From Archangium gephyra (GTDB taxonomy: Bacteria > Myxococcota > Myxococcia > Myxococcales > Myxococcaceae), in NCBI RefSeq assembly GCF_001027285.1, contig NZ_CP011509.1, forward strand, positions 11,246,501-11,310,500: DNA of 64,000 bases, read 5' to 3'. This document shows, one piece after another, positions 40,693-53,900 of this stretch. The position numbers were made by a program, and so were the translations under genes. The notes beneath the pieces are model-generated. The model made no database searches. It was not told the origin of the DNA and saw only the letters and a list, made by a program, of their open reading frames with translations. Every line of letters starts with the position of its first letter. The first letter of the stretch is position 1.

Positions 40693-43677
40693 ATGACGCA
40701 GCGCACGGAGGGTCCCGGGTGGCTCGCCGGTGGCGGGAGGATGGCACAGGACATCCGGGCCATTGACTGGTCCCAGACGCCGCTCGGGCCCATCGAGTCC
40801 TGGCCGCAGAGTCTCCGCACGACGGTGAGCCTGTGCCTCGCGTCCAACTTCCCCATCTCCATCGCCTGGGGTCCTCAACACACGCAGATCTACAACGACG
40901 GCTACTGGCCCATCTGTGGCGCCAAGCACCCGCGCTCGATGGGGCAGGACTTCCGGGAGTGCTGGGCCTCCGCCTGGCCAGCCGTCGGCCCGGCCTTCGA
41001 GCGGGCCCTGGCCGGAGAGACCTCGTTCCTCGAGAACCAGCGGATGTTCCTGGACCGCAACGGCTACCTGGAGGAGACCTTCTTCACCTTCTCCTTCAGC
41101 CCCATCCAGGATGAGTCGGGGGGGGTGGGCGGCCTGTTCCACCCCGTGACGGAGACGACCGAGAAGATGTTGAGCGAGCGCCGCGTGCGGGTGCTGCGAG
41201 ACGTCGTGGCGCGCGCGGGCAAGGCACACACCGTGGACGAGGTGTGCGCGCTCACGCTCAAGACCCTCGCCGACCACGAGTTGGACCTGCCCTTCGTGCT
41301 GCTCTACCTGCTCGAGGAGGGAGGCACGCGGGCGCACCTGGCGCAGAGCACCGGCCTGTCCCCCGGGGGGCCCGCCAGCCCCACCGAGGTGGAGCTGGGC
41401 CAGGACACGTCCCAGGGCTGGCCCCTGGCACAAGCGGTGGAGTCGGGCCGCGCCGTGCTCGTGAAGGACGTGAGCGAGCGGTTCGGTCCGGTGCGGTGCG
41501 GGCCCTACGACGAGCCGATGAAGTCGGCCCTGGTGCTGCCGTTGAGCATCTCCGGGCTCGCACGCCCCGCCGGGGTGCTCGTCGCCGGGGTCAGCACCCG
41601 GCTGCCCCTGGATGACGTGTACCGCGTGTTCTACGAGATGCTGGCGGGCGCCATCTCGGCGGCGCTCAGCAACGCGCACGCCTACCAGGAGGAGCGCAAG
41701 CGCGCCGAGGAGCTCGCGGAGCTGGATCGCGCCAAGACGGCCTTCTTCAGCAACATCAGCCACGAGTTCCGCACGCCGCTCACGCTGATGCTCGGCCCGC
41801 TCGAGGATCTCCTCGCGTCACGCGGGTTGGGTGAGGCCGAGCGCCAGGAGCTGGCGGTGGTGCATCGCAACGCCGGCCGGCTGTTGCGGCTGGTCAACAC
41901 CCTGCTCGACTTCTCGCGGCTGGAGGCGAACCGGCTCGAGGCGAGCTACGAGCCGACGGACCTCGCCAGTCTCACCCGGGAGCTCGCGAGCACCTTCCGC
42001 TCCTCCGTGGAGCGGGCAGGCCTCACCTTCACGGTGGACTGCCCGCCCCTGGGCCAGCCCGTCTACGTGGACCAGGAGATGTGGGAGAAGATCGTCCTCA
42101 ATCTCCTCTCCAACGCGTTCAAGTACACCCTGCACGGAGACATCAGGGTGCGCCTCCGGGAGAGCGAAGGACACGCCGTCCTCGAGGTGGCTGACACCGG
42201 TACCGGCATCCCGGCGGAGGAGCTGCCCCGGCTCTTCGCGCGCTTCCATCGGGTGAAGGGGGCCCAGGGCCGGACGCACGAGGGGACCGGCATCGGTCTG
42301 GCGCTCGTGGAGGAGCTGACGAAGCTCCACGGTGGAGAGGTGCGGGTGACGAGCACGGAGGGCGTGGGCTCGACCTTCACGGTGTCCCTGCCGCTCGGCA
42401 AGGAGCACCTCCCCGCGGAGCGGCTCCAGGCACCGCGGGAGCTCGCCTCCACCGGCCTCGGAGCCAATCCCTTCGTCGCCGAGGCGGAGCAGTGGAGGGG
42501 CACCGCACCCGGCCTGGAGCAGGCCCCGCTCCCGGAGGGGAAGACACACGCGGCGGGTACTCCCATTGGCCGCGTGCTGCTCGCGGACGACAACACCGAC
42601 ATGCGGGAGTACGTGCAGCGGGTGCTGTCCTCGGCCTTCGAGGTCGAGGCGGTCCCCGATGGACAGGCGGCGCTGGAGGCGGTACGGGCCCGCCCGCCGG
42701 ACCTGGTGCTCACGGACGTGATGATGCCCCGGTTGAGCGGTTTCGGGCTGCTGGCGGCGCTCCGGGGGGATGAGCGGACACGTGCCATTCCGGTCGTGAT
42801 GCTGTCCGCCCGGGCCGGGGAAGAGGCCTCCGTGGAGGGGCTGGACGCGGGCGCAGACGACTACCTGGTGAAGCCCTTCAACGCGCGGGAGCTGGTGGCC
42901 CGCGTGCGCTCCAATCTGGAGCTGGCGAGGATGCGGCGGAAGATCGCGCATCAGGAAGCCGTCACCGAGTATCTGCGCGAGGCGGTGCAGATCCGCGATG
43001 ACTTCCTGTCGGTCGCCAGCCACGAGCTCAAGACGCCACTGGCCGCGTTCGGCCTGAGCCTGGAGCTGCTGGAGCGCGACCTGGCTCCCGACTCGCGGCT
43101 TCGCGTCCGGGACAGGCTGCTCTCGGCGGGCCGCCAGGTGAAACGGCTGCATTCCCTGGTGGAGACGCTGCTCGACGTCTCCCAGCTCGCCTCCGGACGG
43201 CTGGTGCTGCACCTGGAGGGCCTCGATCTCACCTCGACGGTGGAGGAGGTCGTCTCCCGGCTGGAAGCGGAGCTGCAGCGCGCCGGCATCTCCGTGCGGC
43301 TGCACCACAACGGGAGCATTCAAGGCCACTTCGACCGGGTACGCCTGGCGCAGGTGGTGACGAATCTCCTCCAGAACGCGGCCAGGTACGGCCAGGGCAA
43401 GGCCGTCGAGGTGCGTGTGGAGAACACCGGCGGCATGGGCTGCATCACCGTGGTGGACCACGGCATGGGCATCGCCGCGGAGGACCGGGCCCGCATCTTC
43501 GAGAAGTTCGAGCGCGCGGTCCCGGCGCGTCAGTTCGGAGGCCTGGGGCTCGGCCTCTGGATTACCCGGCAGATCGTCGAGGCCCACGGTGGGCGCATCG
43601 CCGTGGGGGACACCCCGGGTGGAGGTGCCACCTTCAAGGTCGAGCTGCCCCTGGCCGAGTCACCTCCCACGGCCTGA
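40693..43677 (+). CDS. Hybrid sensor histidine kinase (PAS-GAF-kinase-REC-kinase)
   Basis: 994 residues, no transmembrane segment. Order: an N-terminal PAS-like domain (about 25-150), a GAF domain (about 165-345), a first HisKA/HATPase unit (SHEFRTPLTLMLG; N box NLLSNAFKYT; DTGTGIPAEEL; GTGIGLALVEEL), a receiver with phospho-acceptor Asp (LTDVMMPRLSG) and Lys (DYLVKPFNA), then a second kinase unit (SHELKTPLAAFGLSLELL; NLLQNAARYG; DHGMGIAAEDR; GGLGLGLWI). No output domain is present, so a separate response regulator must take the phosphate; none is adjacent. Confidence 0.9.
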   Translation: MTQRTEGPGWLAGGGRMAQDIRAIDWSQTPLGPIESWPQSLRTTVSLCLASNFPISIAWGPQHTQIYNDGYWPICGAKHPRSMGQDFRECWASAWPAVGPAFERALAGETSFLENQRMFLDRNGYLEETFFTFSFSPIQDESGGVGGLFHPVTETTEKMLSERRVRVLRDVVARAGKAHTVDEVCALTLKTLADHELDLPFVLLYLLEEGGTRAHLAQSTGLSPGGPASPTEVELGQDTSQGWPLAQAVESGRAVLVKDVSERFGPVRCGPYDEPMKSALVLPLSISGLARPAGVLVAGVSTRLPLDDVYRVFYEMLAGAISAALSNAHAYQEERKRAEELAELDRAKTAFFSNISHEFRTPLTLMLGPLEDLLASRGLGEAERQELAVVHRNAGRLLRLVNTLLDFSRLEANRLEASYEPTDLASLTRELASTFRSSVERAGLTFTVDCPPLGQPVYVDQEMWEKIVLNLLSNAFKYTLHGDIRVRLRESEGHAVLEVADTGTGIPAEELPRLFARFHRVKGAQGRTHEGTGIGLALVEELTKLHGGEVRVTSTEGVGSTFTVSLPLGKEHLPAERLQAPRELASTGLGANPFVAEAEQWRGTAPGLEQAPLPEGKTHAAGTPIGRVLLADDNTDMREYVQRVLSSAFEVEAVPDGQAALEAVRARPPDLVLTDVMMPRLSGFGLLAALRGDERTRAIPVVMLSARAGEEASVEGLDAGADDYLVKPFNARELVARVRSNLELARMRRKIAHQEAVTEYLREAVQIRDDFLSVASHELKTPLAAFGLSLELLERDLAPDSRLRVRDRLLSAGRQVKRLHSLVETLLDVSQLASGRLVLHLEGLDLTSTVEEVVSRLEAELQRAGISVRLHHNGSIQGHFDRVRLAQVVTNLLQNAARYGQGKAVEVRVENTGGMGCITVVDHGMGIAAEDRARIFEKFERAVPARQFGGLGLGLWITRQIVEAHGGRIAVGDTPGGGATFKVELPLAESPPTA

Positions 43678-43706
43678 GTCCGGGGGAGTGGCGGGGCCAG
43701 GGCCCT

Positions 43707-45104
43707 CTACAGGTTGCCGGTCATCTTCTCCGGGCGCACCCATTGGTCGAACTGCTCGGCGGTGAGCAGGCCCAGCTCCACCGCGACCTCCTTGAGCGTC
43801 TTGCCCTCCTTGTGCGCCTTCTTGGCGATCTTCGCCGCGTTGTCGTAGCCGATGTGCGGGTTGAGCGCGGTGACGAGCATCAGCGAGCGCTCCAGGTTCT
43901 CCTTGAGGCGGGGCAGGTTCGGCTCGATGCCCACCGCGGCGTGGAGCCGGAAGCTGCGCATGCCGTCCGCCAGCAGCCGGCAGCTCTGCAGGAAGTTGTG
44001 GGCGAGCAGCGGCTTGAAGACGTTCAGCTCGAAGTTGCCGGATGCGCCGCCCAAGGAGATGGCCACGTCGTTGCCCATCACCTGCGCGCACAGCATGGTG
44101 AGCGCCTCGGACTGCGTGGGGTTCACCTTGCCCGGCATGATGGAGCTGCCCGGCTCGTTCTCGGGGAGGGTGAGCTCCCCGATGCCCGAGCGAGGACCCG
44201 AGGCCAGCCAGCGCACGTCGTTGGCGATCTTGAAGAGCGCGGCGGCCAGGCCCTTGAGCGCCCCGTGGGCGTGCACCAGCGCGTCATTGGCCGCGAGCGC
44301 CTCGAACTTGTTGGGCGCGGTGACGAAGGGGTGGCCGGTGAGACGCGCGAGCTCCTGGGCCACGCGCTCGGCGAAGCCCTTGGGCGCGTTGAGGCCCGTG
44401 CCCACCGCGGTGCCGCCGAGCGCCAGCTCGGACAGGTGCGGCAGGGACAGCTCGAGGTGCCGGCGCGCATGCTCGAGCTGCGCCACGTAGCCGCTGAACT
44501 CCTGGCCCAGCGTCAGCGGCGTGGCGTCCTGCAGGTGCGTGCGGCCAATCTTCACGATGTCCCGGAACTTCTCCGACCGCTCGGCGAGCACGTCGCGCAG
44601 CGCCAGCAGCTCGGGCAGGACGTTGCGCACCACGGCCTCCGCCGCGGCCACGCTCATGGCGGTGGGGAAGACGTCGTTGGAGCTCTGCCCCTTGTTGACG
44701 TCGTCATTGGGGTGCACCTGGCGCTTCTCGCCGCGCTCGCCCCCGAGCAGCTCCGAGGCGCGGTTGGCCAGCACCTCGTTGACGTTCATGTTCGTCTGGG
44801 TGCCGCTGCCCGTCTGCCACACCAGCAGCGGGAACTCCTCGTCATGCTGGCCGTCGAGCACCTCGTTGGCGGCCTTCACGATGGCCTCGCCCTTGTCCTT
44901 GGGCAGGGTGCCGTTCTCCATGTTGACGAGGGCCGCCGCCTTCTTCACCAGCACCAGAGCGCGGATGAGGGCCGTGGGCATGCGCTCGGTGGAGATGGCG
45001 AAGTTCTGCCGGCTGCGCTGCGTCTGCGCGCCCCACAGGCGATCGGCTGGGACCTCGATGGGACCGAACGTGTCCTTCTCGATGCGGACGTTCTGGTTGC
45101 TCAC
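43707..45104 (-). CDS. fumC: Fumarate hydratase class II
   Basis: 465 residues, close to E. coli FumC (467). It interconverts fumarate and malate in the TCA cycle. The signature [13 protein letters not shown] is intact, and [30 protein letters not shown] and [20 protein letters not shown] mark the tetrameric active site. The GTG at 45104 is chosen because GAGGAGG lies 7 nt upstream. It converges on the histidine kinase and diverges from the MOSC gene. Confidence 0.95.
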   Translation of the reverse strand: MSNQNVRIEKDTFGPIEVPADRLWGAQTQRSRQNFAISTERMPTALIRALVLVKKAAALVNMENGTLPKDKGEAIVKAANEVLDGQHDEEFPLLVWQTGSGTQTNMNVNEVLANRASELLGGERGEKRQVHPNDDVNKGQSSNDVFPTAMSVAAAEAVVRNVLPELLALRDVLAERSEKFRDIVKIGRTHLQDATPLTLGQEFSGYVAQLEHARRHLELSLPHLSELALGGTAVGTGLNAPKGFAERVAQELARLTGHPFVTAPNKFEALAANDALVHAHGALKGLAAALFKIANDVRWLASGPRSGIGELTLPENEPGSSIMPGKVNPTQSEALTMLCAQVMGNDVAISLGGASGNFELNVFKPLLAHNFLQSCRLLADGMRSFRLHAAVGIEPNLPRLKENLERSLMLVTALNPHIGYDNAAKIAKKAHKEGKTLKEVAVELGLLTAEQFDQWVRPEKMTGNL

Positions 45105-45347
45105 GTGGCTGCCTCCTCGGAGGAAGCCGGTGCGATAACACGGGCCCTGTCCGTCCGCCCCCGGATGCGCTCCGCTTCCGTCCTCTTCCGCACGGACGGT
45201 GTTGACGTGGGTGGTGGTGCTGATGTTCGGAGTGCCCCTGGCCGCGTCCGCGCTCCAGCGCTTCGGCCCAGGCCTGTGGGGAGCCGGCGGCGAGCTGACG
45301 TCGCATCCGCCTTGCGGTGGGATGAGGCGCTGGACAGGATTCAGGAC

Positions 45348-45830
45348 GTGGAGACTCCCGCCGGCACCATCCGCGCCCTGCTGCTCGCCCAGGAGCGGGG
45401 AACCCCCATGAAGCGCGTCCCCGAGGCCCAGGCCCTGGAGGGCCGCGGCTTCGTGGGTGACCGCCATGGGAAGAAGAAGCCCAACGGGAAGCGGCAACTC
45501 CTGCTGCTCGACGAGGCCTCCCATGGTGCACTGCGGCTCGGGCCGGGCGAGCTGAAGGAGAACGTGGTCATCTCCGGACTGCCGCTGGAGTCCCTGCCTC
45601 CCGGGCAGCGCCTGGCCCTGGGCGCCGAGGTAGTGGTGGAGCTGACCGAGCCCTGCGTGCCCTGCTCGAAGCTCGAGCGGCTCCGTCCCGGCCTGCTCAA
45701 GGAGTCCTGGGGGCAGCGGGGCCAGCTGGCCAGGGTGTTGCGCGGAGGCACGGTGCGCGAGGGGGACGGCGTGCGCCTGCTCGACGTCAACCCGGACGTG
45801 CCCCGCCCCATCCGCCCCAAGCTGCCTTGA
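45348..45830 (+). CDS. MOSC domain protein
   Basis: 160 residues from the GTG start. MOSC domains act with molybdenum cofactor enzymes and can carry sulfur on a Cys. Visible are [19 protein letters not shown] and CVPCSKLE, whose cysteines fit the family, followed by [24 protein letters not shown] at 45348 is inferred from the family N-terminus; the ATG at 45408 would remove part of it. The 243-bp space to fumC holds the divergent promoters. Confidence 0.82.
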   Translation: METPAGTIRALLLAQERGTPMKRVPEAQALEGRGFVGDRHGKKKPNGKRQLLLLDEASHGALRLGPGELKENVVISGLPLESLPPGQRLALGAEVVVELTEPCVPCSKLERLRPGLLKESWGQRGQLARVLRGGTVREGDGVRLLDVNPDVPRPIRPKLP

Positions 45831-46397
45831 TCAACGCCTCCAGAGGCGGCCCAGCTCCAAGGCCAGTGCCTCGAAGGGCTCGGCCCGCACCGTTACCTCG
45901 CCCGCGTGCGTGCCCACCATCGACCAACCGCCGCTCTCCCGCCGGAACACCTCCAGGGACCGGACCGATGGATCCACGAGCCACACGTGTTTCACACCCT
46001 CGCGGGCGTACGAGCCCATCTTCCAGTTCCGGTCGAGCGCGGCCGTGGAGGGAGAGAGCACCTCGCAGACCCAGTCCGGAGCGAGCTGGATTCCCACGTC
46101 ATCGGGGAGCGAGGGCATGCGATCGCGACGCCATCCGGCCAGGTCCGGCACCAGGACCTCGTCCCCCAGGTGCAATTCGGGCTCGATGAGGAGGACCCAC
46201 CCTCCAGGCCCCTCCTCTCCAGGATCCCGGTCGAATGGCCCCAGTGCATTGCAGAGCCGGAAGGCCGCCCGGGCGTGCCTGGGCCTCGGCCGGGGGCTCA
46301 CGTACAGCTCGCCCCCGATGATTTCTCCCACCGAGCTGGGCGAGAGCTCCTCCAGGTCCGCGTAGGTCGCTTCACGCCGGGGCGGCTTGTCGGCCAT
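45831..46397 (-). CDS. Uma2 family (DUF820) predicted endonuclease, copy 1
   Basis: 188 residues. It has the restriction-nuclease-like core of Uma2: GEIIGGELYVSPRP, EPELHLGDEVLVPDLAGWRRDRMP, and APDWVCEVLSPSTAALDRNWKMGSYAREGVKHVWLVDP; the Glu/Asp and the Lys near SPST are the presumed catalytic set. The start is set by alignment with copy 2, giving matching N-termini; a longer frame runs to 46487. Its function in bacteria is unknown. It is the downstream gene of the pair. Confidence 0.82.
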   Translation of the reverse strand: MADKPPRREATYADLEELSPSSVGEIIGGELYVSPRPRPRHARAAFRLCNALGPFDRDPGEEGPGGWVLLIEPELHLGDEVLVPDLAGWRRDRMPSLPDDVGIQLAPDWVCEVLSPSTAALDRNWKMGSYAREGVKHVWLVDPSVRSLEVFRRESGGWSMVGTHAGEVTVRAEPFEALALELGRLWRR

Positions 46398-46488
46398 GGG
46401 AGCAGCATGTGACCCGGAGCCAGCCGCATCAAGCCGGGGCGGTGGCTGCTTGCCCTCCGGAATCTCCTCGGGAATCCGCCTGGCCATG

Positions 46489-47052
46489 TCAACGCTCCCA
46501 GAGCGCGCCCAGCTCCAGGGCCAGCGCCTCGAAGGGCTCCGCGTGCACCGTCACCCCTCCGGCGTGCGTGCCCAGCAGTGACCAGCGGCCGTTCTCCAGA
46601 CGGTAGACCTCCAGCGTCTGGAGCAAGGGGTCCACGAGCCAGAAGTGCCTCACGCCCTCGCGCGCGTACACGCCCATCTTCCGCGCCCGGTCGAGCCTGG
46701 CCGTGGAGGGAGAGAGAACCTCGCAAGCCCAGTCCGGCGCCAGCGTGAAGGCCGCCGTGTGCGGCATCTCCGGCATCCGCTCCCGGCGCCAGCCCGCAAG
46801 GTCGGGCACCAGTACGTCCTCGCCCAGGTGCAACTCCGGCTCGCTCAGGATGACCCAGCCCCCGGGCCCACCCCGCCCCCGGTCGAACGGCCCCATCACC
46901 TCCCCACCCAGCCGCGAAGCCGCCCGGGTGTGCGGCGAAGCAGGTCTCGGGCTCACATGGAGTTCGCCCCCGACTATCTCACCTACGACGTTGGGTGGGA
47001 GCTTCTCCAGCTCCGCGTACAGCGCATCCCGGCGCGACCGCTCGTCGCTCAT
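46489..47052 (-). CDS. Uma2 family (DUF820) predicted endonuclease, copy 2
   Basis: 187 residues and clearly a paralogue of the next gene: GEIVGGELHVSPRP, EPELHLGEDVLVPDLAGWRRERMP, EVLSPSTARLDRARKMGVYAREGVRHFWLVDP. It starts at the MSDERS ATG rather than the upstream 47139. The two share the same order of motifs along their whole length, so they arose by tandem duplication. They are separated by 91 nt from stop to the chosen start. Confidence 0.82.
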   Translation of the reverse strand: MSDERSRRDALYAELEKLPPNVVGEIVGGELHVSPRPASPHTRAASRLGGEVMGPFDRGRGGPGGWVILSEPELHLGEDVLVPDLAGWRRERMPEMPHTAAFTLAPDWACEVLSPSTARLDRARKMGVYAREGVRHFWLVDPLLQTLEVYRLENGRWSLLGTHAGGVTVHAEPFEALALELGALWER

Positions 47053-47163
47053 ACCCACAGGATGCAGTTTCACCTCGGCGGCCGCAAGCCGCTCTCCCCA
47101 TTCCCCACCGGTCTCCGGATTCATGCGGCCAGGATGCACCTGACCTCTGACATCCTGTCGCCG

Positions 47164-47204
47164 GCCCTCACCCCTCTCCTCTCTCAGGGGGAGAGGGAGA
47201 AGGG
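47164..47204. repeat. Dispersed palindromic intergenic repeat, divergent copy
   Basis: CCCTCACCCCTCTCCTCTCT then CAGGGGGAGAGGGAGAAGGG, a weaker relative of the 7626 and 50916 copies, between the PspC gene and the Uma2 pair. Confidence 0.5.
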
Positions 47205-47245
47205 AGCACCCCGCTTTTACAAAATTACCGACGGCGGGCGGACCC

Positions 47246-47611
47246 TCAGACCCGGCGCTCCACCCGCGGCTCCTCCACCGGCGCGCCGCCCACCCGCCCC
47301 ACCCACCCCAGCACCCGCTGCACCGGCGCGCGCCCCATCGCCGACGGCGGCGTGAGCGCCCACAGCAGCAGGTAGAACCCCATCACCGTCCCGCCCGTCA
47401 GCACCAGCGCCAGCACGAAGGCCACCCGCACCAGCGCCACGTCCAGGCCCAGCAGCCTCGCCAGCGCCAGACACACCCCCGCCACCACCCTCCCGTGCCC
47501 ACCCCGGTGCATCGGCTCGCCCGACGTCTGCCGCTCCCGGCAGTGCGGGCACTTCGTGGCATCCGCCCGGATGTCCATCCTGCACGCCACGCACTGCTTC
47601 GTCTCTTCCAT
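47246..47611 (-). CDS. Zinc-ribbon plus PspC domain membrane protein
   Basis: 121 residues. Two CxxC pairs (CVAC and CPHC, about residues 7-10 and 21-24) make an N-terminal zinc ribbon. A PspC domain follows, with [24 protein letters not shown] and a transmembrane region (about 65-92). PspC proteins sense or stabilise the inner membrane during stress. The tail is Val/Arg-rich. Its start has a weak GGAG site. Confidence 0.82.
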   Translation of the reverse strand: MEETKQCVACRMDIRADATKCPHCRERQTSGEPMHRGGHGRVVAGVCLALARLLGLDVALVRVAFVLALVLTGGTVMGFYLLLWALTPPSAMGRAPVQRVLGWVGRVGGAPVEEPRVERRV

Positions 47612-47724
47612 GGCTCCGCTCCTCGTGGAGGCCCCTGCCCTCCGCGGCCTCATTGCTCCCTACGCACCACCCCGCCCCCCATTGCATCGCCTCGCGCCTC
47701 TCCACCCTTTTTCACGTCGGTGAA

Positions 47725-47842
47725 TTTACAAATTTAATCCCGGCTGTGTTGACACCCTTACAAAACTGTCGACTTCCGGCCACGGGGACTTCACACTTCC
47801 TCGAAGCGGACACAGATTGGTGGCCGTCCACTCTTTTTACAA
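47725..47842 (+). promoter_or_regulatory. AT-rich region upstream of aceB with repeated TTACAA motif
   Basis: Three TTACAA motifs occur at about 47726-47731, 47758-47763 and 47837-47842, the first inside TTTACAAATTT. TTGACA lies at 47749-47754 without a convincing -10. These could be binding sites of a regulator that controls the glyoxylate shunt. Inference only. Confidence 0.35.
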
Positions 47843-47865
47843 CGCACCCCGTCAAGGAGCTTTGC

Positions 47866-49512
<1,647 letters not shown>

Positions 49513-49591
49513 GCGTGCGTGTGCCTACGACCCGAGACCACTTTCTCATCCCACCACTGGTTCATACCTATCGATTATCGAGGAGCCGAAC

Positions 49592-50878
<1,287 letters not shown>

Positions 50879-50915
50879 TTCGGGTCACGGTGCAGGTGCA
50901 ACCCGGGTGAGCGGA

Positions 50916-50953
50916 TACCCTCACCCCGTCCCTCTCCCGAGGGGAGAGGGGAG
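50916..50953. repeat. Dispersed palindromic repeat, overlapping a gene end
   Basis: TACCCTCACCCCGTCCCTCT then CCCGAGGGGAGAGGGGAG. On the minus strand it codes for the final residues and stop codon (50921-50923) of the SbcC-like protein. Confidence 0.75.
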
Positions 50954-53900
50954 TTTGACCACGGTTCCCATCCCGGGGACCGTGGTTTCTTCTTTCGTGG
51001 ACCCGAGCTCCACCACCCGCGCCCCCTCCACCTCGAAGCACTCGCGCATCCACGGGTGACAGGTGAAGGCGATGACCTGGTGGTGCTCGGACAGGCGGGA
51101 GAGCAGCTTGAGTGCTCCTCGCGTCCGCTCCAGATCGAAGTTCACCAGGATGTCGTCCACGATGAGCGGCAGGGCGCCTCGCGTCTCGCCGAAGTCCTGG
51201 ATGACCGCCAGCCGGAACGCCAGGTAGAGCTGCTCCCGCGTTCCTCTCGAGAGCTGCTCCGCGCTCCAGTCCCTCCGCGCATCACTCACCCGCAGCTCGC
51301 GCTTGCCTCCCGCCGGGAGGAAGACGCGCCGGTAGCGGCCCGCCGTGAGCGCCGCGAAGTGCTCCGAGGCCAGCTGGATGACCCTCGGCTGCTGCTCCTC
51401 CTCGAAGCGTCTCCTCGCACGGGACAGCAGCGCCAGCGCCAGCCGATCCCTCGCATACCGCGTCGCCAGCTCCGCCGCCCGCGCCCTCAGCCGCTCCTCC
51501 TGGATGCGCAGCGCCGCCAGCGCCTCGTCCGTCTCCCAGCGCTCGAGCTGGCTCCGGGTGGAGCCGTACTCCGTGTGCAGCCGCTTGAGGTGCTCGGCGC
51601 ACGCCGGCTCCTGCATCCGCAGCTGCCCCAGTTTCTCCTTCAGCGGCTCCTCGCCTCCCGCGGCCAGGATGGCTTCCCGTACGGCGGGCTCCTCCTGCCC
51701 CGTGGCCGCCTCGATGCGCCAGGTCAGTTCGCGCACGCGCCGGGTGAGCGCCTCGAAGTGCTCCGCCTGCCGCGCCCGCTCGCGGAACAGCTCCTCCGTG
51801 GTGCAGCCACCTCGGGCCAGCAACGCCGCCAGGGCCTGCTCCTCGGCCTCCCGCAGCCGAGCGAACCGCGCCCTGTCCCCGGCCCACTCGTCCGCGCGCG
51901 CCCGCAGGGCCCGAGCCTCCACCTCCCGGGCCTTCAGCTCCTCCAACGCCGAGGCCACCCGGGCGGCCACCACCTCCACGGGCCCCGTGGGGAGCCCCGC
52001 CGCCCGCGCCTCCTCCAGCAGCCGAAAGACGGCCGCGTCACAGGTGGCCTCGTCCGCGGCCAGGGCCCGCTCGTCCGCGCCCAGGTCCGCCAGCCGCTGC
52101 CGCTGCTCGGCCGCGTCGCGCCACAGTGCCAACGCCCGCTGCGGAGAGAGCTCCACGGGAAAGCCCCGTGCCTCCAGCAGCCCGGCCAGCTCCGCCCGGA
52201 GCGTCCGCCCCCGCGCATCCGCCCGCTGTCCCGCCAGCTCCGCCGCCTGCGCCTCGCGCACCACCCCGTCCCGCTCCGCCTCACGCGCCTCGCGCTCGCG
52301 CCCGAGGTGCTCCACACGCTCGGCCTGTCGCAGTGCCTCCGCCAATGCCGCTTCCGCTCCGGCGAGCCCGGCCGTGGAGGCCTCGGCGGTCACGCCCGCC
52401 TCGCTCATGGCCGCCGACAGCTCCCGCTCCAGCCCCAACAGCCGCCCCGACAGGGAGTCCAGCGCCGACTGCATCCGCGTCAGTTCCTGCGCACGTTGAC
52501 GCTGACGCACGGCGTGGGCCTCCACCGTCCGCTGGTGGCTCCTCACCGAGCGCACGTAGCCGAGCACCAGCGGCACGATGAGCAGCAGCGCGCCCAGCAG
52601 GGCCATGGCCCCTTCCTTCGCGCCTCCTTGGAGCGCCAGCGCGCCCACCCACACCACCGCCACGCCCGCCCCCATCAGCACCAGCCAGGGCGCGGGAGCC
52701 GCTCCGGGCTCCGGCTCCGCCTGCGCGCGCAGGGCCTGGAGCCGCTGTTGCAGCTCGGCCCGCTGTGCCGCGAGCTGCTCGCGCTCCACCCGCAGCAGCC
52801 TCGAACGGCTCAACGCCGCCTGCCGCTGGCGCAGCTCCGCCGCGGACACGTCCGGGAGCTTCGTGCGCTCCGCCTGCAAGCGCGCCAGGGAGGCTTCGAT
52901 GCGCTCCCGCTCCACGCGGGCCCGTCCGAACGCCACCTCCGCCTCGCGCCGCTCCGCTTCCGCCTTCGCCAGCCGGTCCGCCAGCGACTCCAGCGTGCCT
53001 CGCGCCGCCGCCCCCAGCTCCAACGCCAGCAGGCCCGCCGCGTCCACCTCCAGCCCCAGTCCCCCCAGCGACTGCTCCACCTCGTGACGCCTCGCCTCGA
53101 GCGCCGCACGGCGGCCCGGCAACGCCCGCAGCAGCTCGGCCCTCGCGGTGAAGGCCCCCAGCGCCAGGCGCAGCGCCTCCTCCCGCTCCCGCACCGCCGA
53201 GGCCGACGACAGCCGGGCCAGCTCCGCCCCCGCCGTGGACAACAACTCCTCCACACGGGCCTGCTGCGCCCGAGCCTCCGTCCGCCGCTGGAGCAGCTCC
53301 TCCAACCGCGCCGCCCCGCCCGGTGGGAAGGACGACAGCTCCGGCAGCACGGCCAGCTCCGCCCTCAGCCTCGCCAGCTCCCCCAGGTCTCCGAGCGCCG
53401 CCTCCAGCCGGGACAGCCGCCCCAGCTCCCGGGAGATCTGCTCCTGGCGGGCCACCGCCTCCTCCTGCTGCCGCCCCAGCGACGCCAGACGCTCGCGCTC
53501 CTTGAAGTACTCCTCCGGCCTGTCCTTCAGCGCGTCCAGCTTCCCCCGCACCTCCTCCAGCTGCCGGAGCACCTGGTTGAGCTCGGGATTCTTCCCACTC
53601 ACCTTGAAGAGCTCGCCCGCGCGCTTCTCCAGGTTCTTCTCCACCTCCGGCAGCCTGCGCGCTCCCCGCAGCCCGGCGGCGAAGAGCGCCCGCGACACAC
53701 CGTCCTCCTCCACCAGCTGCTCGAAGCTGGAGAGCTCGTCCAGGCTGAAGGCGAACACCTCGCAGAACAGCTCCCGCGACACGTGCGCCAGCGCCTCGTC
53801 CAGCCGCGAGGCGAGCAGCTCGTGCCCCTCCGGGCTCAGCACCGTCACCGCCGCCTTGCCCTTCCTGTCCGCCACGCGGCGCACCCCCAGCGGGCCCGCC

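Noticed and set aside
47653-47865. Longer N-terminus for malate synthase
   Set aside because: The sequence is AT-rich regulatory DNA; AAGGAG precedes the ATG at 47866.
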